The notes beneath the pieces are model-generated. The model saw only the letters and a list, made by a program, of their open reading frames with translations. It was not told where the DNA came from and did not search any database. From positions 1 through 64,000 of the forward strand of contig JALQBC010000082.1 in the NCBI GenBank assembly GCA_023375675.1: a stretch of DNA of 64,000 nt, given 5' to 3'. Both the position numbers and the translations under genes were made by a program. How positions within the stretch are numbered: position 1 is the stretch's first letter; every line of letters starts with the position of its first letter. Below are positions 1 to 13,145 of this stretch, one piece after another. The DNA is from Cytospora piceicola (Eukaryota; Ascomycota; Sordariomycetes; Diaporthales; Cytosporaceae).

Positions 1-82
<82 letters not shown>

Positions 83-84
83 AT
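1..84. repeat. (TTAC)n tetranucleotide microsatellite
   Basis: Uninterrupted TACT units run from the first base to about base 84. On the other strand this is (AAGT)n, the same simple repeat that forms the centre of the composite repeat family at 15-25 kb and 45-46 kb. It is therefore read as the central repeat of the element copy at 85-650, cut by the window edge, and not as a telomere (no TTAGGG). Confidence 0.9.
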
Positions 85-650
85 TCGAATCTAAAGGCTT
101 ATATAAGCCTTCGGTAATAAAAAAGAAAGGGAAAGTCTAGGGTTCGGGTTAAGAACCTTAAGAACCTAGAGAATTAAAACTATTAGCTTTAATAGTAAGC
201 CTACCTTTAAGGCTACGATTTAATTAAATATACCGTGTAATAGCCCTGTTTCTACAGATTCAGATTTAGGTAAGTGCTTTTTATTCGGATTAAAACTCGA
301 GCGTGCATCTTAGTTCGAATCTAAGGTCTTCGGTAAAGAGCCTTATCGTAGGCTTAGGCCTTATCGTAGGCCTTAAAATGACCGTAAGCCTTCCGGCAGG
401 CATTAAAGGCCTTATAATTGCTAGTGTATTTAATCACGGAACGACTAAAATCACTGCTTTCAGCATCTAATCAAATACTCTAAACGGGTGCTACAGCGAA
501 TCAGCATAATTGTAATTCAGAGCCAATCAGAATCAAAAACAGGTAGCATAAATCTTAAGGGCAACAATTTTCTATTGTGCTCGCCCGCCTTGTAAAACAA
601 ACATCAACCTTCCTAACGGAAGGCACTAACAACCTTCTTAACGGAAGGCA
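85..650 (-). mobile_element. Composite (AAGT)n-containing repeat element, copy A (5' block)
   Basis: Read on the minus strand this starts at the conserved 5' end TGCCTTCCGTTAAGAAGG and runs about 565 bp into the (AAGT)n repeat. The same block recurs at 14458, 15062, 23641 and 44786. This copy still has CpA and TpG dinucleotides, so it is the least RIP-mutated one and the best template for a consensus. Its first ~26 bp unit, with CCTTCYGTTARGAAGG, is tandemly duplicated here. No protein is encoded. The 3' block with the long hairpin would lie outside the window. Confidence 0.7.
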
Positions 651-1910
651 ATAGTGGGTTTTTCCTTTAAAATGTGAGCACGGTCTAAGAGGAGTGAGCT
701 GCTAATTCCGAGCCTTACCTCGAGACTATTATTTAGCTGCAACTGAGAAGCCGCTTCCTCGTCCCGCGGAATTACAGAGAGGGAAGAGAAAAGACGGATA
801 AGCCCGAGGCTGGGTTTAGAGGCGGAAAGTTAGGACAGAGGATCGGTGTGGTGGAATGGACGATGGAGGCGAATCCCCTCTGGCGACGTGTTCGCTGTTG
901 GATCTGGCGTGGATAGTAATGAGATGGTCAGAATCAAAGGCAACGCTGGTCCGGATATGCATGAGCATGCTGGCTGTCCACCCCCGCTCATCCTCGATGG
1001 ATCCCGGTGATATCGTGGGTGATTCGGACTCTGACTTTGCGGCACTGGTTCTGGACCAGGCTTAAGGCCTTTTGGGTATGATTCTCGTTGCGATGACGAC
1101 GTTCATTGACATCCAAGATCAGACAGGGGAGCTCCAGCGGATAAAAGTCGCTGCTTCGACGCCCCTGGACATGTCAAATGATGGTTGGTGCGATGGTAAC
1201 TGCTCGTCTTCCTGGAGACTGAGGCTGGATGATACGGTCCCTGAACCTGGAAGTGTTGTTGCCCCTAGAGCCCGAGTACATCACAGACTGAGACAAGGAA
1301 TGAAGCCTCGGGTATCTCCAAGACGAGATGTGAACCTGTCTTCTTCCTGCTGCATACTCCCACAGGCCTATGATCAGCAAGGCTCGGGTACCAGCAGCCT
1401 GGTCAAGCAGCCTCAGCGTCTCGCGCGACAACCCATCTTCAAGGCCGCCACTATGTGATCTTCAAGGCCGCCCCTATGTGGCGGCAGTAGCCGAAGTCAA
1501 AGTCATCATCGTCGTCGTCGTCGTCGTCATGTTTCTTATACCCTGGCGTCGTAATATCGTTGGTCGTGGTCTCCCTTGCGTCCTAGTCCTGCAAAGTTTA
1601 AAGGTGGATGAGGTCGACATCCCAGCCACAAGGAAGGGAACAGCTACTTGGATGATATCATACAGAACAATCACCCCCGTCCAACGCGCCACCAGGCTTC
1701 CAGTGTTTCAGGCGTCTTGAAATATAGAGAACCGGACCGGAGTCAAGTCTGCAGAGAGACCGCCGTTTAACATGGGGAAGACCAAATCCACCCAAGCCTA
1801 CCGCATATACATCCATAAATGGCTGATGGACGAGTGAAAACCGTATTTATGTGTGTTGTGGAATTGAGTCGCATCGTGTACCTCTCTATAGCTATGTCAC
1901 CGTCACCATA
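651..1910. other. GC-normal stretch without a recognisable gene
   Basis: Only short overlapping reading frames on both strands occur and none resembles a known family. A 23-bp direct duplication (ATCTTCAAGGCCGCC...) lies around 1435-1485 and a short CGT triplet run at about 1510-1530. It may hold gene remnants too decayed to read. Confidence 0.5.
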
Positions 1911-3000
1911 TCACGCATTACATGCCCCGTCGGTTTCGCAGGCGTGATTGAGTTGCTGTTGCTGACCATACGAATGGACAACCTCCTCCAATTTATCCAG
2001 GAACTCAACGAAGCACAGATGGAGAGAAGAGAACAGGTAGCCTGTGTCTTCTGCATCGGAGTTCATTGTGTTAGTAACCGAGCCTGTGGAGGATGTTGTT
2101 GATGTTGTTGGCGTTACGACTGCTCGTGTTTGTGGTGATCTTGTTGCATATAATGATCGAGCGCGGTCGATATAAGCCTGGAATCTCTCCATTCCGGCAT
2201 CTTGAGTAGCTCCGAGGCGCCGAGAGCTTGGATAAGTCTGTAAAGGTCGGCGTTATCGTTCTCTCGTGATGCTGGTGAGGTCGTAAGCAACAAGATAGTA
2301 CCAATAGTAGCCCGCACTTGCTTGGCTATGTCGGCGTCACATGCGTGATCTAGCATGCTCTTCCCGTCACCATCGGACCAGTCGCAGTCCACTGTTGCTG
2401 CTGCTCCTATACTGCTCCTGCTTCTAGTCTAGTTTCGGTGCTCGTGGCCTCATCCTCCACTTTGTTGTTGTTTCCTTGTAGAGACAATGCCTCTCATTTC
2501 TTAGCTCGGCGAGCCACTCAGCCATGGCCCAAATCCACCTGGAAGTAACCACATGTAACAGGGCCACCCCCGCCGCTCAGCTAGTAATGTACCGTACAGA
2601 TTCAGGTCGCGCTAGGAAGGACCAGCTTCTGTGCGACGGCCTCGTGCCCGTGCGGAAATGCTGCTACCAACGGCGTGGCGAGCGGCTAGTCAAGGGGGTT
2701 CGTACTCGAGGGGGCGTGGATGGCCAGACCTGGTGATGGATAGAGACAGGCGAGCGCCACGGGTAAGTCGAGGATCATGTTGTTGCAGAAGCATGTCTAC
2801 CACGGCGGTCTGCCAGTGTTGCGCCCCGACGTGAAGCACAGTGGTGTACGCGGAAGCCTTGTAGTCGGCTCCAAAGTCGGGGTACTACATGTGGTTGCCG
2901 CAGGCAAAGAGTGTCGAGAACTGTGTAGCGAGGTACTTACTGTTGCACCCTGTCGGTGTCCTGGTCCCTTCCCCCGTCCCTGGTGTTGGTATTTCCCTGC
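1911..3000 (-). pseudogene. Degraded ankyrin-repeat protein gene
   Basis: Several minus-strand segments look like pieces of an ankyrin protein similar to the intact one at 47-49 kb. Around 2780-2880 a segment reads TTVLHVGAQHWQTAVVDMLL, a typical ankyrin helix pair. Around 2500-2525 there is MAEWLAELRN, matching LAEWLVEW of the 47-kb protein. At 2114-2392 comes DWSDGDGKSMLDHACDADIA, a repeat-like segment, and 1911-2192 continues in another frame with a helical tail (FVEFLDKLEEVV). In-frame stops and at least one frame change separate the pieces, so it is called a pseudogene. Ankyrin proteins act through protein-protein contacts; no specific role can be given. The upstream limit is uncertain. 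Confidence 0.5.
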
Positions 3001-3719
3001 CGCTTCGGGATGCCATCATCGGTATGGTGATTGGACGTAGCAGTACTGGCAACACTGCCGACCATATTTATGTAGGAATTCCGTCGAGTCGGTGCTACAG
3101 GCTAGGAGCAGGACAGGGCCCGGGCTGTTTGTGTCCTGGTCGCGGTAGCTTCTCCTTAGATTTGTCGGGTCGTGTTTGTATCTTGCCACGTCGCCGCGAC
3201 AGCGGAAGCCCAGAAGAGGTAATCGATGATATAGGCAGTTGGAGCGAGGCCTGGGCGCATGACGATGCCGAGAAGGCAGTCGGGTTAGCCGGCGATGTCG
3301 GTAAATGATGTGAAGGAGGAGTTGGGTAGGCAGATGATGATGATTGGAACGAGATATAGATAGCAGGCACATGGATTGGCCTTGAAAATTTGACTGTAGG
3401 TGGGATACAGGTGAACAAGGTTAAAGCTATGCTAGAGATAGAGCACACACAGCATTAGAGGTGGACGGCACCTGGTGCATAGGTTCTTCTATACCGGTAT
3501 AAGCAAGGTAAGGTGGCATCTGGAGAAGATGTGATAGGGATGAGTATGTGGTCGACATGACTATGATGAGTAGTAGTAGTAGTATGAGTGTAGACACTGC
3601 AATTCTTCTCTCCTATGTCGTCGTCCGCCGTAACATTCACCCGTAAGCCCAGTATTGCGAGAGTTTGTACCGGCTCTCGATAACAATCGTGGGTGCAAAG
3701 TCAAAGCCGTGGGTGGTAC
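3001..3719. other. No clear gene; possible upstream remnants of the ankyrin pseudogene
   Basis: Minus-strand frames are open for about 110 codons in two phases between 3016 and 3448, but they are low-complexity (Ser, Pro, Arg, His) and show no domain. A short TAG/TAC trinucleotide run lies near 3570. Confidence 0.35.
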
Positions 3720-3905
3720 GAAAAGTCGTGACAGAAAAGCCGTGACAGCAGAAGCCGTGACAGCAGAAGCCGTGACAGTAAAAACCGTGACAGCAAAAGC
3801 CGTGACAGCAAAAGCCGTGACAGCAAAAGTCGTGACAGCAAAAGTCGTAGATATAGAAAGAAAGCTGTGGTAGAAACGAAAAGCCGTGACGGCAGAAAGC
3901 TGTAA
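3720..3905. repeat. Minisatellite, 15-bp unit AAAAGCCGTGACAGC
   Basis: About ten head-to-tail copies of a 15-bp unit (AAAAGCCGTGACAGC with variants GAAG.., AAAAACC.., AAAAGTC..) are visible. The multiple-of-three unit keeps a frame open on both strands, giving artificial repetitive peptides. The core AAAGYCGTGR is shared with the minisatellites at 9.1 kb and 52.9 kb. Confidence 0.9.
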
Positions 3906-6900
3906 CACTAAGAACTCGTAATCCTATCTAAGATTCGGCAGAATTCTGCCCTAGACAATCTGTAGGGCATGCTCTACTAATATATGCGAATTTTATAGTC
4001 TCCCCTCCGAAAAATAGTGAAGGGGTTATTGTAAGATATAGAACAGATCCTAGGCTCGACAGACAGCCCGGAACAGAAGTCAATGGCAGCTTTTCATCTG
4101 TCAACACCTACTAGCTTCTTCGTGGAGAGTGTTGATGTCTTCGAGCCACCCTCGCAGCACTTCCGGTGCCATTGAACGCATGCGATACGTTTGGATCATG
4201 GCACGATGGCGTGGCCAACCGAGGAAACAATACGGTTGGGCACGTTCTCGGGGGCGAGGTGGCGATAGCTTCACAATCTGATCTGACACTCACATATGAC
4301 AGCATCATCGCTGTATATTTAAGGCGGTCCACCAGCTGCGTGCTTGAACGGTCGCTTTCTGTCCAGCTGTTCCTTTCATCCAGGCTCTTTCGCTCTGGTC
4401 TGATCTCTGAGACCAGGTTTAAACGAGTCGGTCGAATTGAGAAAAACCTGACAAATCGCGTTTTCAACCCAGCAAAGACAGCCTCAGGAGAACCCTTAGG
4501 ATAACCCGTTAATCTGTTTTGTTTTTGGCTCGACCAGGTTGGTGAAAAAGCTGCCGGAGGCCGGGTTTAGCAATCAGAATTGGTAAGGATTACCGGTTAT
4601 TTTGTAGCAATTAACCCAGTTTCACTAATGTTCCTCGTTTCAAGCTACATGTTGATACCGCTTGGCACCTTTTGCGATACTATTTTGTGGGTTGAGAGCA
4701 TCATGAATCTGGCCGTTAGTCCCGTTGATATTCATCGTTCTATATCTCCAGGATATACGCCGTCCCCGGTTAAATTCCTCTAGGCTAGCGGAGCCGGTAC
4801 TGAACCTGCAACATGAGTGTGTGTATGGTCGTGGTGACCGTGGTGGCTGCTGTAGTCTCCCTAGCTATGAATCTTTAATAGTGATAACCAGTCAAGGCTC
4901 TTCCTCCACTTTGGTTTCTTTCTTTGTCTCTCACACACTCACACACTCACATAGACATGGAACGCAATCATTAGACTTTAGCGTAGCGGCGGGTAATTAC
5001 TTATATCATATAACATTCCTCCCAATTGGTATGTATCTAGATAACCATCCATTTCATGCTTCGAATATTCCCTCGAAACGCCTATCGAGTCTTCTTGGGT
5101 CAGCTTAGTCCATTTCATGACCTGTGAGAAACAGTAGTACAATTATCGGAGGCTAGGGACTGTAAAAGAGGACTGACTACGGTAGCGCATCTCGGAAAAC
5201 TCCCCCTGTCACCCTCTTACCATGTGAATGCCGTTGATCCCAACCGCATAACATCATCTAATAGCTTGCTTTTAATTGCCAGAGCATGTTGTGTTATATC
5301 ATGACATCCATCCCGGCCAGAGCTCACAACGTGACGTCTGGACCGGTTCCAAGGCTGTGCGGTTGAAGCCGCCCGCTGCTTTGTTCTGCACTTTGCTCAT
5401 CAGTTATGTTGTTTGAAAGAAGGCCAACTATTCGTCACAATGAAATAGGATACAACTTGAACAATAAAGTCACTCCCCGTCTCCTGGACGGACCTTAAGC
5501 CAACCGAATTTCTTCCACTGGAGGGCGGGAGGGCGGCAACAAAGACGACAGCGACAACACAAAGCCCATTCAGCAGCCCCGGACCCCAATTTTGTCTGTA
5601 CATACTGATTTCCGACATATGTTCTGGTATTGTCTTTTGTTTTGCTATATCTGTGAACCGTCTTGTCTTGCCGTTCCGTTCCGTTCTTTTCTTTCCTTAT
5701 CTTCTGTGACTTGTCGGAACCAAACGTTATGCAACGTCTGCTGCTAACGTTTTGCCCGACGTTTCCAAGGGTCCACCGAGGTACATACAGAAGTAGTAGT
5801 GACATGATATCAATTGTTGCGAGGCTTGCAGACGTTGATAATGTACAGTTGAGATTACCTGATTAGACCGGATCTGACGCTGATATTTCCGGCCGAGTGA
5901 GTGCCTTGTTCATATCCTACAACCACAACTAAATCGCTGTATGCTATAAGGCTATATGGCTGCATGGCTGCATGTTCACAACCAGGCTCTTGACGGCTGC
6001 TTGTATAAAAAATGAAGGCTTTAGACTAATTCGATCCTCTCTGTGCGCTCGCTGCCTGGGGAATAGGTTTCCCATGTTACTCAACATGGGCATATATGTA
6101 CCCGCGACAACAAGAGACATCCTAGTATATGTATAGTATCTTCGCTAATATAGAGGAAGGCTAGTCTGTTGTATTATAGATGATATTGCATCCCGCTTGG
6201 CAATCGGTCGGAATGTCTTACTTAACCAGGTCTTACGTAAGTGCGGTCTTCCAGCTTTACTTCGGTCCTACATACCACGCCACCTTGGCTGTACCTGAAT
6301 TCTTTTGTGACCGTCACCCGAATAAGGGTAACACGCGATAAAATCCGTGGTAAGTAAAAGGTGTGGATCAATATGAGTTAATCAGGATGAACTAACCGTC
6401 TAGGCCACTAGCCGAGCACCACTAAGGACTGCGAGATGTCGAGGTGCTTCTTAGGCGGATCTTTTATTTGATGCGGCGAAAGGTTAACGATAAAGTTAGC
6501 CGAAGTAATGGGAACAAAAGCCGTGATGGAGACAATTCAATGAATCCGTACAGTTGCGTAGCGATATGTCAGTCCAGTAAGTAGACTGGATTACTTAGGT
6601 ACTATCCATGTCGGTATGTCTAAGAAATGAAACTCCTTATCTACTCTGAAAGTTTCGATCTGCATTCAAGATCTAATTAATTTCAGCTTGCTATGGTTCT
6701 GATTAAATCCTGCCTCTTCTTGTAATGTTAGCAAGCAACTTGGTCGGGGGTTTCCAGTTTTATTTGCGTATAACTCGAGACGTTGATGATGGTGATGGTG
6801 ATGGTGACAGCGATTGATTGTACTTGGCTTTTCTTTTTCCACAAACACCGACACCTCGTCACCTCGGGCCGTCCTCAACATTGGTGTGATCGCATTTTCC

Positions 6901-7189
6901 TCTCTACTACTTGTCTTTCTTCTCCAGAACACTATATCACCACAGTACCTATCACATCGCCATTCCTGTCATCTCCTCTGTTTTGTCACGGACCCTGAGG
7001 CCCCCACTGGAATCACGAGTATCGTTAGGGTTGCACCGTTAGTGTTGGGTACTTTGTGGTTGTCGACGGATGAGGTTCGACCTGATTAATTGGCTGTGTT
7101 GATTGAAGCTGCTGCTGCTGCTTATTTCTTTCCGCCTTTATCGTTGTCCATCGTCTCCTCGCGCCAGTGGAACTGTGGGATATGGACGA
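3906..7189. other. GC-normal intergenic or relic DNA, no gene recognised
   Basis: Short reading frames only, none with a recognisable domain. Short simple repeats occur (ACACTC around 4935; GATGGT around 6785). A single minisatellite-like core (AAAAGCCGTGATGG) is at about 6515. Unreadable gene remnants remain possible. Confidence 0.45.
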
Positions 7190-7310
7190 CTGCTCCCCGA
7201 GTCTAGGCCTCTGCCCTCGCTAAATGGGAATCTCTCTATGCCCTGTGACCACGATGGAGGGCCTGTTTTGCATAATGTTTTATTTCTTAAGGCTGGCTGG
7301 GTATCCCACT
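7190..7310 (+). repeat. Outlying copy of the 26-32 kb repeat module
   Basis: The segment with GTCTAGGCCTCTGCCC, CTATGCCCTGTGACCACGAT and GAGGGCCTGTTTTGCAT closely resembles module copies at about 26.2, 27.5 and 31.5 kb. No conserved protein frame is evident. The upstream half of the module (GGTGGGCTTGGGT...) is not recognised here. Confidence 0.6.
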
Positions 7311-8504
7311 CGTAGACGCCTTCAAGCGATTCACGCACAATGCGCTTCGACGTTATACTTCGACTATAACCCTCGACCAGGCATCTCGCCCAGATATCTC
7401 GCCCAGACACCTCGGAAACACTGCCTCTCTCAACGCTCATCGACAAACATCGACCTTGCTTCAGCACTCGTCACCTTGACTGCAACCCACAGGCACATAC
7501 CTTCACCTAAATGAGTTGTTGGTCTGTTTTTCACACTCAAGAAGAGACAGGTATGGCTTCGTCCCTGCTGATATGTTCCACAATTGGCTAATCAGCATCG
7601 ACGAGATTTTCCGTCCTCTTTCTCTGAACAGTCCCATATTTGTCGTCGCACCCTCAGCTACAAAAACACTTCCAGAAAGTAGCAGCTGTTCAGGACCTTA
7701 TTGAGTTCTACCTTACACACTACGTTGGCGTGACCTTTCCCCCGCCGGCCCATATTATATCACATTCTAAAGACATGCGGACTTCCCAAGCCCTCCATAG
7801 TACCTCTCTCGCCTCCGCAATCTGCACAACGAGCTGCGCCCTCCGCGGTGTAAGGGGACCCTGACGATCGTGCTTAGTCCCCCTTAGCTGCAGGGCTGGC
7901 CCTTTGGGGCTGGTTGCGAAAGAGACAGCCGATCGAGACCTGGGAACGTAATGGTAGACTCGCGGCACCTGGGACTTGGCGGATGGCGGGGATTTGGGAA
8001 TCGAGGTACTTGCAGAGAATTCACTGTCTGAAACGGCGACGAAGCGCTGCTAAAATCTTCAGTACATCTTTTCTTACCTTTCTTGAAAGAAAGCGTTTTT
8101 AACCCTGATATTGTCGCCGTCGATTGGCATTGTGCCCATAGAGGTGGTGCTATGTCGTGACCAAAGCATTCCGGCATAAGTATTTATTTGACTTGGCAGT
8201 CGGCGTTCGGTGTTATATTACGATTGTTACCTTGACTGCTCTGGACTAAAGAACCAGAGAGCAAAGGAGCAATGAGGGTGGTTGCGATGTAGCCTCGTAT
8301 CTAGCCATTATTACACTTGCGGGCACACGGCCGACGTTGTTTCGTCCATAATGCATGTCTTCAAATGAAAAGGTTAGGTGACTTTCCGTCTTCGCATGTA
8401 ACTCTACGGTGTTTTCAGCCATGCCTCCGGTCTTTTTCTGAACGCTGACAGGACCCCAGATCGCTCTTTACACGCCATATACCTATATAGACCTCCCTCT
8501 TTGG

Positions 8505-8605
8505 CTTCTTTGTGATAAAGGTGGATATGCCCTATGCCCGGGTGGCTTCGATGGACGAGGACCCGGTTTTGTATGATGGCTTCTAGGGTGCTGGGCGGGA
8601 CGGGC
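8505..8605 (+). repeat. Second outlying copy of the 26-32 kb repeat module
   Basis: GATATGCCCTATGCCCGGGT, then TTCGATGGACGAGGACCCGG and TGTATGATGGCTTC match the module core in order and orientation, with scattered substitutions. Between this copy and the one at 7.2 kb no gene was recognised (the frames at 7.6-8.2 kb are short and unremarkable). Confidence 0.5.
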
Positions 8606-9084
8606 GAACCTTTCTCAGTCGTCAGAACACAATATATGCAATTAGTGATAGTTCAGCATATGTTTAAACACTGGTGTTGATAGTTGAGCCTAGCTACTAC
8701 TGGTGACCCGCTCGCCTGGCTGGCTTTCTTTCACTACCCTGAATAGTCTTATCTTTGCTCCCTCTATATCTTACCGTACTCTGGACTTGAATACTCCCGC
8801 GTGAAGTTTTTTGACAATTTTGACTAGCCACTCTTCCCTTCCCCGACTTGCGGATGTTTCCAGAGCTGTCACCCAGATCATATCAAGAAGCATGTCGCTG
8901 TCTTAGCTCCTCTTCGTTCAGGCCGATAAAGTTTACTTGGATGTCCTTTAGATAGCGCTTTACCTCACCAAAGCCGACGCATGTAAGTACTCATAGTGGT
9001 CACCTTGTAGAATTTGTCTAGCTTAGGCCGGGACGGTGTCTAAAAACATGTATCCAGTCCGCCTACTGTCTAGAGAAAGTTGTG

Positions 9085-9245
9085 AAGGAAAGCCGTCGAG
9101 GTATAAATGATCTCGTGGAGATTTGAAAATCGTGAGGGTGCATAAAGTCGTGGAGATATAAAACCCGTGGGAATAGAAAGCCGTGGAGGCGTAATTACCG
9201 TGTGGATAAAAAGCCGTGGAGGCGTAAAAAGTCGTGGCGGCAGCG
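9085..9245. repeat. Minisatellite, ~18-bp unit AAAGCCGTGGAGGCGTAA
   Basis: About nine imperfect units of the form AAAGCCGTGGAGGCGTAA, with variants AAAACCCGTGGGAATAG and AAAAGTCGTGGCGGC. It is more diverged than the arrays at 3.7 and 52.9 kb but has the same AAAGYCGTGR core in the same orientation. Confidence 0.8.
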
Positions 9246-12200
9246 TAGCTAGCTAAGAAACAGTGCAGCCCTTATATCTAGCGCACCTAGTTACAAACTG
9301 TAGCAGTAGTTAATATAGCTAGGAACAAAAGCTTAGATAAGGAGAAGAACTAAGGGAGGGTTATTGCCACTGCCGCCGCCTACTGTTCTTAGCAAGAGCT
9401 GTAATCAATCAAGGGTGTACCATTTTTTCTGTGCTTTAGGGCCGTGTCCTTGAATTCCTTCCTCTTGTTCAATGTGCCCTTGTTGTTGGTGAATAGATGT
9501 CGTTCGCCTTTTAATGTAGTGGTTTGTGCCCTTCGCTTGCGTCTTTGTCGTATAGGAGACTGTGGCTAGAGAAGGTAGGGACCGAGGGCATTGACGTTAT
9601 CTCGGCATCGTTCTCAACGGATTGTCGCCGTCCACGTCGACGCCGCTAGTTATACAGAGTCTCGTTGTGTAAGCAAGGCGATGGTGTAAGCATAAGGCGC
9701 AATAACTGAAGCTGTTCCGGAATACTGCTGCTGCTGCTGCTCGTCACTACAAGCAATAAGAATATCCCTACCACCACCATGTTCTCTTCTTCTGCTTCTT
9801 CTTCTTTCTCATCATCATCACTACCATCAGGATCCAGGTATAAGGTGTCGTACTAGATGAAGTTATCTGAAAGCGAAGGGGTAAGGGCGTCTCTAGTAGA
9901 GGTTATAAGTGAGAGTGGAAGCAGCGTTCGAAGAAAAGAGTCCTCCAGGTATACTGAGGGTAATATCTGCCCCTGTCCCTGTTCCTAACATCCCCCACTT
10001 TGGTGATGTTTAGAGCGTCTACGGCCTCCTCCGCCGTGGGTTGGGCCTGAAGTTAGGTCGTCTGCCTGTCGGAGAACCAGAGACTAAGACTAAAGCTGAG
10101 ACTGAAGCTCGTCCAGGTAAAATTCCTACCTAATGTTCCTGAACAGGATAACAGTCTGCTATAGGCGTAAAGGCTAAAAGGGTGTCCCGTTGAACAATCA
10201 ATATGATGGATCATATCTGTCTCTACGGTTTTGGCTTGAAAAATAATGATTACCGGCTGCTGCAAATATAGTTTGAAATTGTATATGTTATATACTAAGA
10301 TCGGGAGGGGAGGGAGGAGGGGGGATAGTTCGCATGATAATAATATCCATGTTACTATCCAGCAGCCATGTGTCTCTAAGCAGAGGAGTATCGACAGGGA
10401 AGTCAAGTGGAATCTCATTACTACTACTACTACCTTCATGTCCTCTCTGACTCGACCGTTTCTCAGGACTATATGGCCAATATATGGGCTGTATGGAAGT
10501 ACCCTGGAAAGCCGGAATCGCTAGTGGCTAGAAGAGCAATTATAATGTGAGAATAGTAGGCAGAAGGGCTCAAGGATCCATAAAGATTCCTTCCTTTGTA
10601 CAACCGCGATTAACACACTCATTTAACACATTAAAATCCCCACACTATTGACACTTGACGGCGACCTTAACAAGGTTTACGGTTCGAGAGTGGGAAAAAG
10701 AACTTGGTCGTCACCAGCCTGAGCAGGCCACAGTTAAGCAACCGAAACGCGGCACGGAACAAAAGTCTGGATTTGGACGACTCCAGCAGCAGCGGCACAC
10801 TCCGACAAGATTCGGAGTCTAAAAACAGTCTCCTGCAGCCAAACCTTGTCATTCGCGACTGTATTCAGTCCGGGTATCGAGCCGCCTTATCATATGTAGG
10901 AAAGCCACGTCGCTTTTGCCGCAGAGAGGCAACGGAACACTCGTCCTGAACAGCAGAACAACGACCTTTTCGGGATAACGAAGAAGCACAAGAGGGATAA
11001 GGTGATAATCCCCTCAGGCGCCATACTCCTCACAGGCCCAGGGCCTGGCGATCTTAGGCCATGCAGCATCTCGCCATGCTCCTCACCAGCCTCAGCCTCA
11101 AGCTAGGGCTTTCACTTCTCTCTCTAGGGCAGGTAATATTCCATAAACTTGGCTGGGGGAGGGGGGACGCTACAAGTAGGCCTCAGTCTCAGTCCCAGTC
11201 TCAAGCGAGCTTCCATTTCACGAGCAGTCCTTCGGTGTGACGACAAGGAGAAGAGAAGGACGAGGACAACACACAACGGCCATACCAAAAACAAGAACAA
11301 GAACAACAGAGAGGTTCCTATCCGAGAGCCGGACTATGGACGCCGGATACTACTTCACCACCGCTCTCGCTGCTACTATCGCTGTTGCCGAAAACACTAC
11401 CACCGCCGCCAGCGATACCGATGCTACTAGAGCTAATAGCAGTAACAGCAATAATGACAAGTACGGCTAAGTAAGTACCAGCTCTCAGATAATCACAATC
11501 TTCAAGGCCTTTTGTTGAGCCACTACCACTAGCACAAAAAATGGTGGTGTCACATCAGACCGATCTTGTTGGAATCGCTGCTCCAGAGGAGAAGGAAAAC
11601 AATAGCAGGAGTCAGTACTTGTGCAGTTAGTGCTTGTGCGGACCGTTACCGCATACATGGCTACAGCAAGGGCCTCCTCCTCAAGTCATATGGGCAACAA
11701 CAGCCACTGACCTAGTGGCGATGGCGACGATATCAGTGGTGCATAAGGAGATGAAGCCGGGCAGATAGAAAGGCAGTACCGCCACCACTACCATGAACAC
11801 CGCCGGCGCCGCCGCGACCTTATGCACTGGCATCCTTAGCACCCGTGACAGTTGACCTGGGAAAAACATGGGGTATATATCTAGGGAAAGTTGGCAAGTT
11901 GGTGGGCATATGGGCATGTTCAACCTTGAAAGTGAGAACCGGAGGAGATAGGAACTCCAAAGTTAGACTAGGACTTGTTTCCCAGACCAAACCTGTTTGT
12001 GTACTTGGGCAAACTGCCTGACAAGCTTGAAAGACGCGTTTCTGTCTGTTGTGAGCGCTGCGTGGTAGCAGTAAAATAGACAAACTACCTGATCGACGAG
12101 CGATAAAAGATCCAAGGAACAATGACATCGTCAATAAGGCCCTGGATAAGTTTGAGAGCCAGTATCTGGCCAAGGCCGACGGTATAAACGTCTACTTGTT

Positions 12201-13145
12201 CTGCTGTATATGTGGGTACCTAATACCAATCCCGGATCCGACCTAGCACCGATCTCGTGTATAATAATCATCAACGACTTAGACATCTGCGAGCTTACTT
12301 ATGCAAGAGCCTGAGGTGGGGTATTTACTAGTCTATCGATACTCAGACCAACATGCCCTTATGTGCTTCTCCATCTCACCCAACTGTTCGGTGATGATCT
12401 TGGTACAGATCTTCCTGATGCAGTCCAAATCTACCTCACTGCCAGGACTATCAAGTCGACTTCTATTTTTGGAGCCACCAGCAGCTTCGAGCCCTGCTTA
12501 AAGTGTAGCGAATACTGCCGCCGATCAGGCCTTTGCGTTCCAGGAAAATGCGAGGAACTTACCGGCTACGGGATCAGTAGGCAGTGAGATGCCACGTTCG
12601 TCGTCGTAGGTAGGCAGTGGAGGGGGCTCTCGACCGGAGGCTCAGTCAGGTCCTCGGCGGAACCAGAGTCGTGGTTACTAATGCTTACCAGGCTGCCGCC
12701 CTGCCCATGGTAGTGACCGCGGAGGTCTGTTGGAAAGTCCTTCGACCCGAGCCCATTCCTAGAACAGCCCGCGATTGCGTCTGCTATAGCTCCTTAGGAA
12801 CAGCCTGACCTAACAAGTGCACCGTGAGAGAGCCCTTGATGGTAGGCGAGAAGCGTGACCGAGTCTACGACCGCACACGGGTCCTGTTCCTGGGGCGCAC
12901 TTTTGGATCGGGAGCAGCGACATCTGCAAGGCTCGTCAGCTTGATTCGCAGGCAGACCGGATCTCGTGGCCGCCGTTGTTCAGCACCAGCACCAGCACCA
13001 GCACCAGACGACGTGTTGCTGTGCTGGCTTCACTGGTGTCGGGCGGATTCTCAAAAGTAACCTTATAGACGAAGAGGATTATATTGAAGTTGATTAGTAG
13101 TCAAAACAACAAAGAGCTGGTGCTGCACCCCTGCCATTTAGCTAA
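9246..13145. other. GC-normal stretch without a supported gene
   Basis: Contains short low-complexity tracts (GCT and TTC runs near 9725-9815, CAGCAC near 12985-13008) and many short overlapping frames. None has a recognisable domain or a convincing start and splice pattern. Some may be relics, since the GC content equals that of the real genes nearby. Confidence 0.45.

Noticed and set aside
1..84. Possible telomere
   Set aside because: The unit is TTAC, not TTAGGG, and the same repeat is the internal microsatellite of a dispersed element.
10053..10439. 128-codon minus-strand frame with hydrophobic segments
   Set aside because: Low-complexity Val, Leu and Ser runs from simple repeats, with no domain and no supporting context.
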